The translations under genes and the position numbers were made by a program. DNA of 64,000 nt from Sipunculus nudus (taxonomy: Eukaryota; Annelida; Sipuncula; Golfingiida; Sipunculidae), in NCBI GenBank assembly GCA_026874595.1, contig CM049317.1, positions 57,903,118 through 57,967,117 on the forward strand, read 5' to 3'. Below the pieces are notes generated by a model. That model saw only the letters and a program-made list of their open reading frames with translations, ran no database searches and was not told the DNA's origin. Shown in pieces: positions 46,651 to 58,439 of the stretch. How positions within the stretch are numbered: the stretch's first letter is position 1; every line of letters begins with the position of its first letter.

Positions 46651-47470
46651 TAAAATATAAGACAACGTATAAGCCAACATTCGTGCACGCTGAAAAGGTT
46701 GATTAAGGTCTAATAATCGTCAAAAATCATAAAATTGAATTTTTTTGTGAAAAAACCGTGACCTTATAGGTTGTTTGTTATATCTATCTTGTTACAAAAC
46801 TCTTTCCTGGCGTTATATTGTATCCATTGGAAAAATAAGCATAAATATAAATAAATTATTTAAAGTTTAAAATCTTCCAAGATATATCTGAGAAAATGTT
46901 CATATTTGTCTCATCTAACAGAAAACATTCTATAAGGATTTCAAATAAGTTTATATCATTGTGGCTAAAATTCATTTTAATATGAATTCTAAAGCTAAAC
47001 TAAACCAAGGTTGTTTGACGATCATAAGACCTTGAGTCAGAATTAGTGCAATCAAATGGAATTTATCCATTTACCCAAGCTTTTATAACGAGAAGTTAAC
47101 AGTACAGTTAATGTACAGTTTGAGGGATTGTGCATAATATATACAACACGTTTTGACAAGAAAGGAAGTGATAGAAAAAAATTAATAAAACGCGCTGGAA
47201 CTATAAAGACTATATGGGAAAGATATTTTACCTGCTATTGGAGGTAAAATATGAATTTTAAAACTATTTATGTCTAAATTATATACATGTATCAGAAATA
47301 TATATATCGAATACGCTGCTGTATTTCATACCACCATTTTTCTTAAACCATAGTTTTTATAAATGCCTATCTATATTGTATATATTCATATGTAAATTAT
47401 TTTTATATCTACCTTAATAAAACCATGATTTTAAATTCACGTATAAACTTTAATGCATAATAGAAAGTGA
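46648..47470. other. AT-rich intergenic, nothing recognised
   Basis: No supportable feature. Confidence 0.5.
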
Positions 47471-47624
47471 TTATATGGTTTATTGAGCAACAGAGAGGCG
47501 GTGCAAAGGTAACGAACTTCTCTTGATCACCGTATACAAGCTTCGTTTCTGGGTATCAGCTACCGAGCTTTCCTCAGGCCTAGTGTGGATTTTTTTTTTC
47601 TGATCAAATATTCTGCGCGCTGCC

Positions 47625-47698
47625 ACTGCGCAGTAACACCAACTTCCTTATAAGTCCACGGGGCAACCCCATATATGGAATGGACATTAATGACGTCA
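47625..47698. promoter_or_regulatory. Regulatory cluster: NRF1-like, CArG box, MCAT and CRE
   Basis: Within 74 bp: ACTGCGCAGT palindrome (47625-47634), a perfect CArG box CCATATATGG (47669-47678) overlapping a TEAD/MCAT GGAATG (47677-47682), and a perfect CRE TGACGTCA (47691-47698). CArG plus CRE is the arrangement of stimulus-responsive (SRF/CREB) promoters. Interpretation is by motif only. Confidence 0.4.
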
Positions 47699-48059
47699 GT
47701 ATGGAGGAACCATTTTTCCCGTAAATAATGTTGCCTCCTGCAGTGGCTAAGCTACAAAACTTGCAGTTCATATTATTTCAGATCCATGCGGATTGATGCA
47801 ACACAAACATCCTCAGAACTTCAAGAACTCCCACCGTTAAACTTTGATAAAAAAATCAGTGCATTGCTTTTTTTATATTGCATCATGATAATCCTTGTTA
47901 ACAACGCGGGGTTCCTTCTTTCTTCAGTCAGAATTTATTATGCAATCAAAAGCGCATTCTTCATTCTGTAGCATTAACTGCGGACCCCCCATGCACTCTA
48001 AGGCTGTGAACGGACCAGCGCAAGCATTGCTTGCTCGTCAGGTCATACGAGCGCGGGTA

Positions 48060-48067
48060 TGACGTCA
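48060..48067. promoter_or_regulatory. Perfect CRE palindrome TGACGTCA
   Basis: Lies about 370 bp from the CRE at 47691, inside the same GC-richer island. Confidence 0.35.
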
Positions 48068-48620
48068 TTGACACGGCACCAAGCACCAGATCCAATATTG
48101 GACCTTTGTCTCTGGAGACCACATCTGTTTTGTGGCAAACATCAAAGGCTGACATCCAATTATTGAATCTAAACTCACCACCAGAATTCAACAAAGATGG
48201 TGACTGCAAATATCTATACAGATCTATGCATTTAATAAACGAAATCTGAAGATGTGTCATAATTTTGGATAATATCAACACATGCAAATTGACCTTTTTG
48301 ATTTTTACCATGCAGTGGTTTTAGTTAATTTATGCTAGAGAAAAAATCAGGAATGCACTAAATGTCAGAAGATGAACCCTTATTTTACTTAAGTTAGGAC
48401 CGTTCTTTGCTTTTGCTTAAGATAGTTAATTTCTTGGGAAAAGGCTCGCAGGATATATAACTGTCCTGCCCGCCGCAGGGGGTTCTAACTTAACTCTTTT
48501 TGCCCATTCGCGAACCCGTAAATCCAATACCCGTTGCTCTGGTGCAGATCAAAGCGACCTTGCACCGAGTCCATTGACTAAAACATGATGTTTATTTACT
48601 CTCAGTCCCACCATCTCACT

Positions 48621-49516
48621 TTGTAAAAGAGACCAGTTGAAGAAAAAATATCAAGGAAAAAGATGCGTGACTTGGTGGCTATTCTGTGAGGGTACTTCAA
48701 AGCAAAGCGTTGTATTGTTTAATAAGTTAAGAGATTAAGATGCCCGGTCTAATCAAACAGAATAATAAATATTATATGCCCTGCGGGAAAGATATTTTTT
48801 ATTTACCTTAATATGCAGCAGAACCAGGCATCCTTCGTGTACGGTTTAAAGTGTCTCTCTCTTGGTTGTATAAGAGCGACAAATAGCAAAAATGACACAT
48901 TTAATAATAGTTTAATAATAGTATTACCACCGTGAAAATTTAATTAACATTTTGGCTTTTGAGTTGCTTTGAAACGGGGCTAGATCTAGAGAAAGCACCA
49001 CAATCACACACGTAAAATGAAAAAAAATTATGTAATATTGAAAATAACACTGCAACTGAATGTTTGAATACTTTCGGCTTATATGTGCTTTGATGCAGGT
49101 TAAAGCGCGAGAGAACAGTCTAAACCCATTCATGTAATATAAAGAATAACGTATATAATTTTCAAACTTTCAGTAAAACTAAATGAATACTTGTAGCTTA
49201 AACTTGCTTTGATTCCTTTTTTTTCAAACTCAAAAGACAAATACAAACTATAATAACCATGCAATAGCTGATTTTACCATGAGGAAATTGAAATGAACAA
49301 TTTTGCATATAAACTTTGAGTCTAAAGCCTCTTGATACAGAGATCTTCTTAAAAATGTCGACAAAAATCACAATATATATATATATATAAAGTTTGTCTT
49401 AATAGATGGGCAGTATTCAGGGTTTTCTATGAATTTATAAAGACACTTGTATTGACGTTCAAAACAGTTGCTGTATGCATGATATATTTTGAATTGGGAC
49501 AGTCCCAGAAAATGTA

Positions 49517-49519
<3 letters not shown>
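48621..49519. other. AT-rich intergenic, nothing recognised
   Basis: No supportable feature; short TA run at 49372-49390. Confidence 0.5.

Positions 49520-49591
<72 letters not shown>
49520..49591. repeat. Double (TA)n array
   Basis: Two TA arrays separated by a single AAAT break. Confidence 0.95.
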
Positions 49592-49594
<3 letters not shown>

Positions 49595-49794
49595 ATATCT
49601 TTATACATATATTTTATTGACAACTTAAAATATATAAACGTATATTTCATGTAATTAGCATGATTAAGCAGAAATCAGATTTAATATATATATATTTTTC
49701 AGTTTCCCTATATATGTACCAAAATGGAGATCATGTAAACTTACAAATTAATGTTAGGAGGGAGGACTTACTTCCTATAACAGTCGCTTTATGG

Positions 49795-50104
49795 TATAGC
49801 AGTTTTCTTGATTACATCTGCTTAGCGCTTTCACTGGCAAAGGAAAAGCCTTGAACCTTGTACATGCTATGAATACATAAATTGATACGCAGAAAGGGAA
49901 GTTCATTAGTATGCAATTAACACAACCTTTTAAAAGAAATACTAGAAGGGGGCAGGAGGTATTAAATATGTATATATATAAATATAAATCCAGGACTACT
50001 GTTAGCTTCTTAATAACCGATGGGATTCCTTTGCAACTGAGAGGAAACGAAAAAAAAATTACAACCTTGAACTTGGTACATGCTGTGAAAACATAAATTG
50101 ATAC
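49795..50104. repeat. 216-bp-period diverged tandem duplication
   Basis: CCTTGAACCTTGTACATGCT with TGAATACATAAATTGATAC (49849-49888) recurs as CCTTGAACTTGGTACATGCT with TGAAAACATAAATTGATAC (50065-50104). Weaker similarity extends about 55 bases upstream of each. The 164-codon minus-strand frame over this region (49775-50269) shows the same repeat at protein level (SIYVFTACTKFK / SIYVFIACTRFK) and is probably not a gene. Confidence 0.75.
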
Positions 50105-50124
50105 AGACTGAGGAGACTTTTGTT

Positions 50125-50520
50125 TGAGCGAGCTCTCCCGAGTTGGTAGTATATTATTTTGTCTTTTCGATATCTGCGTGACAACGTGCGGGCCGTCCTT
50201 ACAAAGACAATACCTACAGGGAGTTGATATTGTTGGGACAGTTGGCAGCAAATCATCTATGCACATCAAAGAACCCTACAGCTGCCTGGTGCAGAGCAAA
50301 GTCCCGAGCTGATGGCACATCCTGTGGCGACTACCCATTGCCGCCTTCCAGGGACTACATAACTTCCGCCGGAAATGCCGGCTGCTGCTGCAAGCTGCGA
50401 CTCTGGCTTGGCCGTCTTAAGGAAATGGAGTGCTGTCCGGCCCGTCGTATAATTGCTCTATACAGACTTACCTCAGGAAAAAGGGGTTTCTTTTTACGAG
50501 CTCCTAGGGTCAACCAGTGG
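50125..50520. mobile_element. GC-rich dispersed repeat (family C), SINE-like
   Basis: An abrupt GC-rich block. GAGCTCTCCCGAGTTGGTAG at its start recalls a tRNA A-box context but no proper B-box follows. The core GGAAATGCCGGCTGCTG (50371-50387) and its flanks are shared with 63440-63560. The 132-codon plus-strand frame (50224-50622) has no recognisable domain. A decayed SINE is the favoured reading; a gene fragment is the alternative. Confidence 0.35.
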
Positions 50521-51000
50521 TCAAAAACAAAAGCAAAAGTATCCCCCTGTCCTTACTCCCAGCTACATGTTCAATATTCTGGACTCATATCCTTTTTGAC
50601 TGTACCAACTTATAAGTTTTGAAGATCTCATCTTTTGACCACTGAACACTTATGGTTGCTTTGTTATTAGGCTGAGCCTTACGAACCGATGGACAAAACT
50701 CCCTATATAACCTTGACTGGGCTTCCAAGGAGAATTTGCTCAAGAATTCTCCATACCATATAAACAAATAAACGGAAATTTTGGCGAAGTCCATATGCAA
50801 ATATATGCTGTATCTCCTTAAACCTTTTCGAAAATGATATTCGCATACCCAAAGTTTGACATTTTCTTTGTTTCATTCTTATCACATAAATTCCTTAATT
50901 TGATCAGCCATGCATTACCTTAAGTTAAGGTACCTGTCATTGTTTCATCCATGGATATGCATGTCAGCCATGGAAGATTTAGTCAAACGAACGTTGACTC
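50521..51000. other. Intergenic, unrecognised minus-strand frames
   Basis: Two overlapping minus-strand frames of 60-71 codons with mixed composition and no domain; nothing firm. Confidence 0.4.
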
Positions 51001-51014
51001 AAGGCTTGGCCAGT

Positions 51015-51022
51015 ATATATAA
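51015..51022 (+). promoter_or_regulatory. TATA-box-like TATATAAG followed by GGCGC
   Basis: TATATAAGGGCGCAG fits a core promoter TATA plus downstream GC. In AT-rich DNA the TATA part is weak evidence. The 102-codon plus frame 50910-51218 spans it. Confidence 0.2.
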
Positions 51023-51218
51023 GGGCGCAGTTTCCATCGTGTGTATTGCCGATAGGTATATTTTCTCTATACCTTTTACCGAAAAGTGGGTGGATATTAT
51101 TTTTTCTCTTAATAAAAACAGAAAATCATTTACGAAGAAGCTGAGGCTCATTTTAACACTTTTCTTGCACTATTTTCTCAAATATAAATTTACTCCTGTT
51201 TCATATTTTGCACTGTAA

Positions 51219-52247
51219 TTAAGCTATACTTTCACTCGATGGACTTACAGCAAACATATAATAAGTACCAGAGTTGTCTTTTTGACCTCGCCATTTAGAA
51301 TTCATGGCTTATACTCTCGAGGCTAACCAAACCCTCTTTGGAGGCATGAAAAAAAAATGTTCGCAACACTATGTTCAGGATTGTATATTCGGTCTGGATT
51401 TTTTTTACTCCGGAAATTCATCATTTCGATCTTCATTTATCATAGTACGTTGTAACGTTTGACATGCATAGACTCAGTTTGTGATCACAAATAAACGTGA
51501 GGTGGTTTTCAAATGAAATTTCTGGATTTTATCTGATATCTTTGGTATATCTTATACATAAACATGCAGATGTTTCAAGTTAAGTGTTTGTGCACGTAAC
51601 TGCATTTATTTATTAATGTTTTTTTGCGTATAAAACTATGCTTATTTTTCCCTGGCTGGTATTGCTGCGAAATTAATTGCATATAACGGCAGACCCATAA
51701 TGATGACAAAAAAGTGTTAACTGCAATACAACCACCGCATATATATACAATGTATACACAATAAGGATATGTCTCATATCTGTGCCAATTCATGAATAAA
51801 AGCATTAAGGCTCACGTACGATTAAAAAAGTAGGGATATATTCATTATTTTTTTTTCCTTTAGAGCTCAGCCATTGGGTGAAGCACATGTGATTAATCTA
51901 TGGCAGCAAAGCCTGAAAACTAATAATATTTTCAGTAGTACAAACATATCCTCCAGCCAACGGAATAGCTTTAAAACAAAGCGAATTTATGATATCGACG
52001 AAACGTATCGATTTTATCGATAGATTGATATAAAGTGATCCGATACTTTTAAGCCTTTGACCTTTATGCGTCTATATATATATATATATGGGGATGTTTG
52101 AAAAGCAATGAACAATGTTTGAACAATGAAAATTTTGTTAACTTTCACATACAAACCATCAACATATTCTTTGTGAAACCTTTCCTTATACAATCCGATC
52201 ATGCAGATAGATCAGATTATATATTGTTGTTAACTCTATGTAATAAT

Positions 52248-52249
<2 letters not shown>
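51219..52249. other. AT-rich intergenic, nothing recognised
   Basis: 1 kb without a supportable feature. Confidence 0.5.

Positions 52250-52294
<45 letters not shown>
52250..52294. repeat. (TA)21 microsatellite abutting a MITE
   Basis: Perfect TA array ending at the left tip of the element that starts at 52295. Confidence 0.95.
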
Positions 52295-52297
<3 letters not shown>

Positions 52298-52481
52298 TAA
52301 AACTCGTGTCGAAGTCAAAGGGACCCTAAAAAAACTTCGACTCATCCGAGGTTCGACACAAGCGTGAGCGGGTTTTTTTTTTTTGGTAATAATTTAACAA
52401 GAGTTGTCCGGAGTATCGAGATTGTATCATGGACACAAGCGGGATATTCGACTTAAGCGAGTTCGACACAACGGGATTTCA

Positions 52482-52484
<3 letters not shown>
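52295..52484. mobile_element. pogo/Tigger-like MITE (family M2)
   Basis: The 190-bp element has left end CAGTAAAACTCGTGTCGAAG and inverted right end CAGTGAAATCCCGTTGTGTC followed by GAACTCGC. Both ends share CAGTRAAAYYC...GTGTCGAA, and TA flanks both tips. The interior contains further TTCGAC/GTCGAA words and a T-run. No coding capacity. It lies exactly between two TA arrays. Confidence 0.75.

Positions 52485-52549
<65 letters not shown>
52485..52549. repeat. (TA)32 microsatellite abutting a MITE
   Basis: Perfect TA array beginning at the right tip of the element ending at 52484. Confidence 0.95.
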
Positions 52550-52552
<3 letters not shown>

Positions 52553-53324
52553 ATTTAAACATTTCCATTTTATACATATTCTTTGGAAATTTTAGTTTGG
52601 ATTCTGAACTAAATGCTGGCCTGTCCAATCGTTATACCTCCGCCACGAAAGTATTATATTCCCCCTAGCTTCGTTGGTCCTTTAGTTCATTGGTTTGTTT
52701 GCTTTTACTCAAAATGTCATTAACGGATTATGATGAAATATTGTGGAGTGTTAGTGTAACCCCAAATGAACAATCCATTAAATTTCGGAGATAACCATTT
52801 ATGCCATTTTTCATTCAAAGGAACATATACCATGCATTGTGGCACAATTAAGCTTTTATAGGCTATCCCTTTGTTCACATTCTACCGCTCTATTCAAACG
52901 TATTAGGGCCAACATTTCTTTTACAAAACTGACCAGGTGTTACTGAAACGTGCAATGTATACATGGTGTATACTAACAGGGTCCTGGGTTGGTCATGTAG
53001 TGTAGTAATACACACACATCAAGTTATATTTTAAACTTTTCTTGTGATAAATTATGCATATAAGCTTATGGAATAAATATAGCATCGTAAATTATATTAG
53101 GTGCACCTCCCATTTTTTATTTTCTTTCAGTCCCTGTGCAGGGATCAGTCTTGAATAAGAATCAGTATTTATATACACCAAGCATTCTTGATGTTTATGA
53201 TTATAAAGCGGCTGTGGATAAAAAGTTACAACATTGCGACTATATACCATGTGCTCCGTTACGCTGTCTCTATAGCAAATAGAGTTAACAGTAAAATGGT
53301 CAACACTCAGGCGCAAAGTGAATG
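52550..53324. other. AT-rich intergenic, nothing recognised
   Basis: No supportable feature. Confidence 0.5.

Positions 53325-53383
<59 letters not shown>
53325..53383. repeat. (TA)29 microsatellite
   Basis: Perfect TA array. Confidence 0.95.
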
Positions 53384-53389
<6 letters not shown>

Positions 53390-53445
53390 GAATGATAATT
53401 ATGTGATGATTTAATTTAATCATAAATATTATATATATAAATATA

Positions 53446-53525
53446 CAGTAAAGCGTCGGATAACGGACACTGCTATGGCAGGTTTAGGAAATGTTCGTTA
53501 TACGAAGGTACCCCTAAAGCAAGGC
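53446..53525. mobile_element. pogo/Tigger-like left end, truncated
   Basis: TA followed by CAGTAAAGCGTCGGATAACG and GACAC, then GTTCGTTATACGAAGG. No matching right end is seen, so it is a broken copy of a third MITE type. Confidence 0.5.
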
Positions 53526-53654
53526 TCGACATGCATGGTTAATGTCTAACAATCACATGCAAGGCCATATATAGTCAGACATTACTCATCTTTTAATGGG
53601 CTTTATTTTTCTGAGAATATAACATGGCGAAAATCAGCAGGAATACCGACAAGA

Positions 53655-53702
53655 GTCCCCCCCTCCATCTCACCCAAGCATTTCTTCAGACCCCCCCCCC
53701 CC
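53655..53702. repeat. Two poly-C tracts
   Basis: C7 and about C12 runs in a CT-rich stretch. Confidence 0.85.
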
Positions 53703-54098
53703 GCCTCCTATTATCCTCAAGGCAACAGCATGTACCCCAATTATGCTGGAGAGAATATATATTAAAAAATATATATAACCATTTCCTACATTTCTTTTAT
53801 TACTTAAATGTAATTTTTCTTCAATTTTAAATTTCATTTTCATAGTTTTAATTTGATTAAAACATTCTATATACAGACATTTAGCAACCTACACTAGGCT
53901 AATATTTTAATGTTTTAATGAGGAAATCAATTTATACCAAACCCTATATATATAAGCAATCATAATACGAGATGCATAATTGAACGATTATTCATAAATA
54001 TATGAAGAAACTAATCTCCTAAAAAGCCGAAGTTGAAGTGGACCAAAGGTACATTTCCTCTATACACTTCTAAAAAATGAAGCGAACATGTCCCCCTG
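53703..54098. other. AT-rich intergenic, nothing recognised
   Basis: No supportable feature. Confidence 0.5.
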
Positions 54099-54113
54099 TA
54101 CCCCCCCCCCCCC
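54099..54113. repeat. Poly-C tract (C15)
   Basis: Homopolymer run; the overlapping frame reads as poly-proline. Confidence 0.9.
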
Positions 54114-55629
54114 GTTAAATAATCTGAAGAATGAGCTTATTTCATGTATAACAATATGTTCTAAGGGATCTAAAAAATCCCCAGGAAACGTAATCGTGCA
54201 AGTCTACTCATCTGTCACGGTTCAACAACCCCATCCCACGCAGGTTAATTCCAGTACAAAGTCACCCACTAGTACCAATCACTATAGTTGTATAATAATG
54301 AAAGCTGTAACAATTTGACAGTGTCCTTTAGATTATTTCAATGGTATCCCCGTGAATGTTTTCCTGGCCCTCCAGAAAATTACAGCCAAATAGTTCAGAA
54401 CTTGTTGCGTAAATTAGCTGAGAGATAAACCGCGGTTAAAGTATATAATAATACCTGTTACCACCTTGCAGAGGTTTAATTAGTTTGAGCAGGATATGTA
54501 ATTAAAAGTTTCCTTTATCTATGAGATTTTTGTTTTTACACATGAAATACTGTCCTTCTGAAGATTCGATAACACATAAATGCGTCAAATGGGTTTGCGA
54601 ATATAAAAGATTAAGCCCCTGATAACATATTTGCCCTAGTTTACGTTTTGAATTAAGGGTCTATGGCCTTAACCGTCCGGGCACGTGAACAGAATTCAAA
54701 ATGTGTATGACCAAGGAATATACCCCATAAATGGCAATCAGCTGACCAAAAAGCATATTGAAAATCAACATGCATAATTCATAGTCTTATTTTCATATAT
54801 AAGATTAAATTTCTCACCCCATTTTAGAACTTGGTTGTAGGTGCCTATATATATAGGAATGATCGATGCTGTACAACAATACGTGACTTTTACTTCTATA
54901 AGCTTTCGCTTGCGCTATTTTGCGAAAATAATATGTATTATGTGGAATTCAAGTGTGATTGCCTTCGATATATATTAGGGTAACACTAAACAAAATTAAA
55001 CAGAGGTCTATTTAGCTGCAAAGCTTATATCAAGGGATAAGTCTCAATTATAGTAACACAAATCCTTTAGTTGCCTATTACATATATACTTATTGTATCT
55101 GATTGTACCAAAGAAAGTCAAACATATTTTTGAAATATACAGCCATTACAAAGCTATCCGTGTTTTGGCATTATTCTAATCAGGATTAACAGGATATTAC
55201 AGTCTTGAAACATATTTTTAAGCAGCTATCTCTGTAGTATAGGGGGTCATCAACTTATAATTGACAAAACTGAAAAGTGTATGAATGCCTGCAGTGTCAA
55301 TTACAGCTGGTCTTGTATTCCTGTTACACATTATAATTAAAAAGTTATATAATGATGCATGGTCTTTTTGTCTTCTAAAAAAAATTGTCTATACGTGGGG
55401 TATTATATTTATATAATATATTGTCTCAAAATGCATATTTTTTGTCATATATTTTTATTAAATATTATGGGTTTTCCATACACCATGTGGATTGAAAAAA
55501 ATTGTTTTCAAATTAATGAATGGATTCTTATCTTTTTATGTAAAATACTATCAATTTGCAATAAGAAAACTAAGTATTACTTTCGCCAACTGAAGAACTC
55601 GCACTCCAACTTAACAGATATACATGCTC

Positions 55630-55631
<2 letters not shown>
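54114..55631. other. AT-rich intergenic, nothing recognised
   Basis: 1.5 kb without a supportable gene or repeat. Confidence 0.5.

Positions 55632-55690
<59 letters not shown>
55632..55690. repeat. (TA)29 microsatellite
   Basis: Perfect TA array. The 142-codon frame across it is inflated by YIYI codons. Confidence 0.95.
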
Positions 55691-55695
<5 letters not shown>

Positions 55696-55928
55696 GTATA
55701 CCTCTGAATTTTTACCCTATATATATCATTTATGAGGCACAGGTAAAAAGAAGGCTAAGTACAAGTAATCAATTTCCAATTGATTGAATTTTGTAATAGT
55801 GTACCAGGATTAAAAAAAAAGCTTGTTTTGGTGTTCTAGATCTAAAAACGTGAAACCCCCAAACTCGATTACATCATTCCCGTTATTTTTAAAGAGTATT
55901 TACCCTCTCATATTTGAACATGACTCTA

Positions 55929-55955
55929 AATAAAACAAATAAATAAATAAAATAT
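55929..55955. repeat. (AAAT)n short array
   Basis: AAATAAAACAAATAAATAAATAAAAT; could be the tail of a lost retroelement. Confidence 0.8.
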
Positions 55956-56552
55956 ATGTTTGCCTAATTTTTTTAATATAGCTCTTAATTACATTTAAGT
56001 ACAAAACCCGTTGAAAAATACAAATGAAAACTTTTTTAAAAGGATAGGTCAATGGCCTGGTTAAAAATTGACAAGTATGTTATAGATATTCAAGTTCTGT
56101 TAGATTATAGTATTTTTGTTAAAGCACATACAATACGCGTAATTATCCCTGCGGACGCATATGCATATATATTCACTGATTCAATGTGCAAATACAGCTT
56201 TATTAAAATTTTTCTTCCACAGTGCATACAATTTCGCTATATTTATCGGAGAAAAAGACAAAACATATCGACAAAGACGTTCTCAAAAAATAAGTTAGAA
56301 TGCACCAGCAATGTTAAGGATTTCAATTCTCTTATCTGTAGTTTATAAAATACAGTATACGAGAGGATCGAAATCCCTTAATTAAATATAATGAAGATAA
56401 ATATAATGTAAAATTTGTATAAAACTTCATTGTCAAGGGCATAACAAATTATATAAGGTGACGCATATACATGTTTGACATAAATAAAAAGCTTTAAGTA
56501 AAAGATAATCATGGCAACTGCATGTCACAGTCATCCTTGTTCAAACATAGGT
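55956..56552. other. Intergenic, nothing recognised
   Basis: A 98-codon plus frame (56052-56348) of AT-biased composition is not recognised. Confidence 0.5.

Positions 56553-56581
<29 letters not shown>
56553..56581. repeat. (TA)14 microsatellite
   Basis: Perfect TA array. Confidence 0.95.
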
Positions 56582-56583
<2 letters not shown>

Positions 56584-58324
56584 AAATAATATGATAATAC
56601 ATTTCAATTAAACTATGCTTTCTGAGCTTTTGTTATCGTATAGCACTGAATTATAGAAATATGTTGATCTGAGACAGGTATAAATTAAACTTTCTCTTTT
56701 CGTCCATCCACAAGTTTGTCTATAAGCTATCACTCAATTTACCCTCCGTATGCCCTTAATTATCTCATATATTATTTTCGGGCCCTACGCCCTATATATT
56801 CATTATAAGGTTTTGGTTTTATTATTACTGTTTCATTTTAATATAAATTTCTATATAAATTAAATATAACGACGTTTGTGATGGGTTGTATACATGTATG
56901 TTTTTTAACTTAAAGATGTTCTATCCCTCTGTACATTAGTTGATAGTTTTATAACTAAACAAAAACACACCTAACGACAGTTTTCATTTATGAATTTCTG
57001 AATACCAATATAAAATCATAATTTACAATTTTTAATGAGAACAAGAATTCCTTTTATAATTATGTGAGTAGTGTAATCAATAAAAGGGAAAAACTCACGA
57101 AAGATTAATTGGTATATGCTAGCTATAATCTATACTTGCTCCAATCCATGCAGCTGAATGATACATATAAACGTTTCAATATATGGATGACTAAACTAAA
57201 ATATATTTATGTGTAAGTCACTCCTGGTTATATTTAAGGGGAAAGGGGTTTCTCGGTGAATACATACCCAGTTGTATATACATATAGTGTAACATACTTT
57301 ATATTTACAGTCAAAATTTTAAGATCAATTTACAAGCAAATTCACTAAGCTCATGAAACTGTTTTTGCTTAATTGCTTAATTGATATACTTATCGGTACC
57401 TTATATTCAATATTTAACTTTCACTTGATACCAAAAACCCCAGATTATTCGAAGATTCCGAAACAGTATTTATTTTGTTTGGATAAAGGAAGAAACATAT
57501 ATATAAAGAACCGGAATATAGTATTTATCCTCAGTTATATGCATGGTCAACAGTTCTGAGCGAATTTTTGGCATTAAAATTGACTTATATCGGCATGCAT
57601 GCCATATACAGATTTATATCGGCATGCAATTCACAGTACTTGTTTTTCATATATACATGCTCTGGTCTAGACAGTTCAGTCAATAATATATTATATTCAG
57701 AGATTCAAAAGTGTGGTATTTCGGTTAAATGTAGAATTTGAATAATTGGACTGCATTCTATCATGCATGACTGTTAATGTCTCTCCCTCATGACCCATTC
57801 ACAGCTATATAATTCTTATTGAATGTGCTTATTTTTTACATTATTAAGTTTTATTGTGCATCACAAAATGTTATTACTATAATGTAACTTACATGCATGG
57901 TTTCCCTTCAAGGTTCATCTCCTTCGTGTATATACTTGCATGTGTAAACTTGCCGCAATAAGCTAGCAGTAATCTGTAGAAATTTAAGTCTTTAGAAATA
58001 ATATTAGTTTCCTTTGCTCTAAGAAAAATATTTAAGTCTTTCTTTCCTCTTAGAATTCATTAAATTAAAAATATAACATAATATCATTGATTTATTCAAT
58101 TTTTTTTATTTTACACACCAGACATGTATTCCAAATCATAAGTATATAACATATAGAGATAATATATCCATAATAAATATCTGATTGTTGTACAACTATT
58201 TTTTTCATAGAATTCAAAAGGGTGGATTTGTAGCACCTAAACGGGCACACCCGGAAAGGGTTTGAATAAATTTCCTTAAACATATGTTCCCGCCGATGCA
58301 AAAAATGCATGCTCTTTAAACACA

Positions 58325-58327
<3 letters not shown>
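56582..58327. other. AT-rich desert; one 28-bp direct duplication
   Basis: TTATATCGGCATGCA occurs twice (57584 and 57612). Otherwise 1.7 kb without a supportable feature. Confidence 0.55.

Positions 58328-58418
<91 letters not shown>
58328..58418. repeat. Interrupted (TA)n array
   Basis: Three TA blocks with a TTTA and a CA interruption, about 90 bp in total. Confidence 0.95.
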
Positions 58419-58422
<4 letters not shown>

Positions 58423-58439
58423 TATCACACATTATTATT

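Larger units (their letters stand above)
47471..48620. other. GC-richer island with regulatory cluster and overlapping frames
   Basis: A 1.1-kb island between AT deserts. It includes a dense motif cluster (47625-47698), a second CRE (48060), a 12-bp palindrome TCCAATATTGGA (about 48091-48102), and overlapping frames: plus 48031-48249 (72 codons, MLVRSYERGYDVIDTAP...) and minus 47961-48311 (116 codons). Neither product is recognised. It looks like a promoter or enhancer region with a possible short exon. Confidence 0.3.

Noticed and set aside
49775-50269. 164-codon minus-strand frame, the longest in the window
   Set aside because: It spans a diverged tandem DNA duplication and an SINE-like block, uses a composition rich in F, C and I, and has no recognisable domain. 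The repeat explains its internal similarity.
55359-55787. 142-codon frame with a long YIYIYI stretch
   Set aside because: The length comes from the TA array, which has no stop in the ATA/TAT reading. The flanking residues are AT-biased with no domain.
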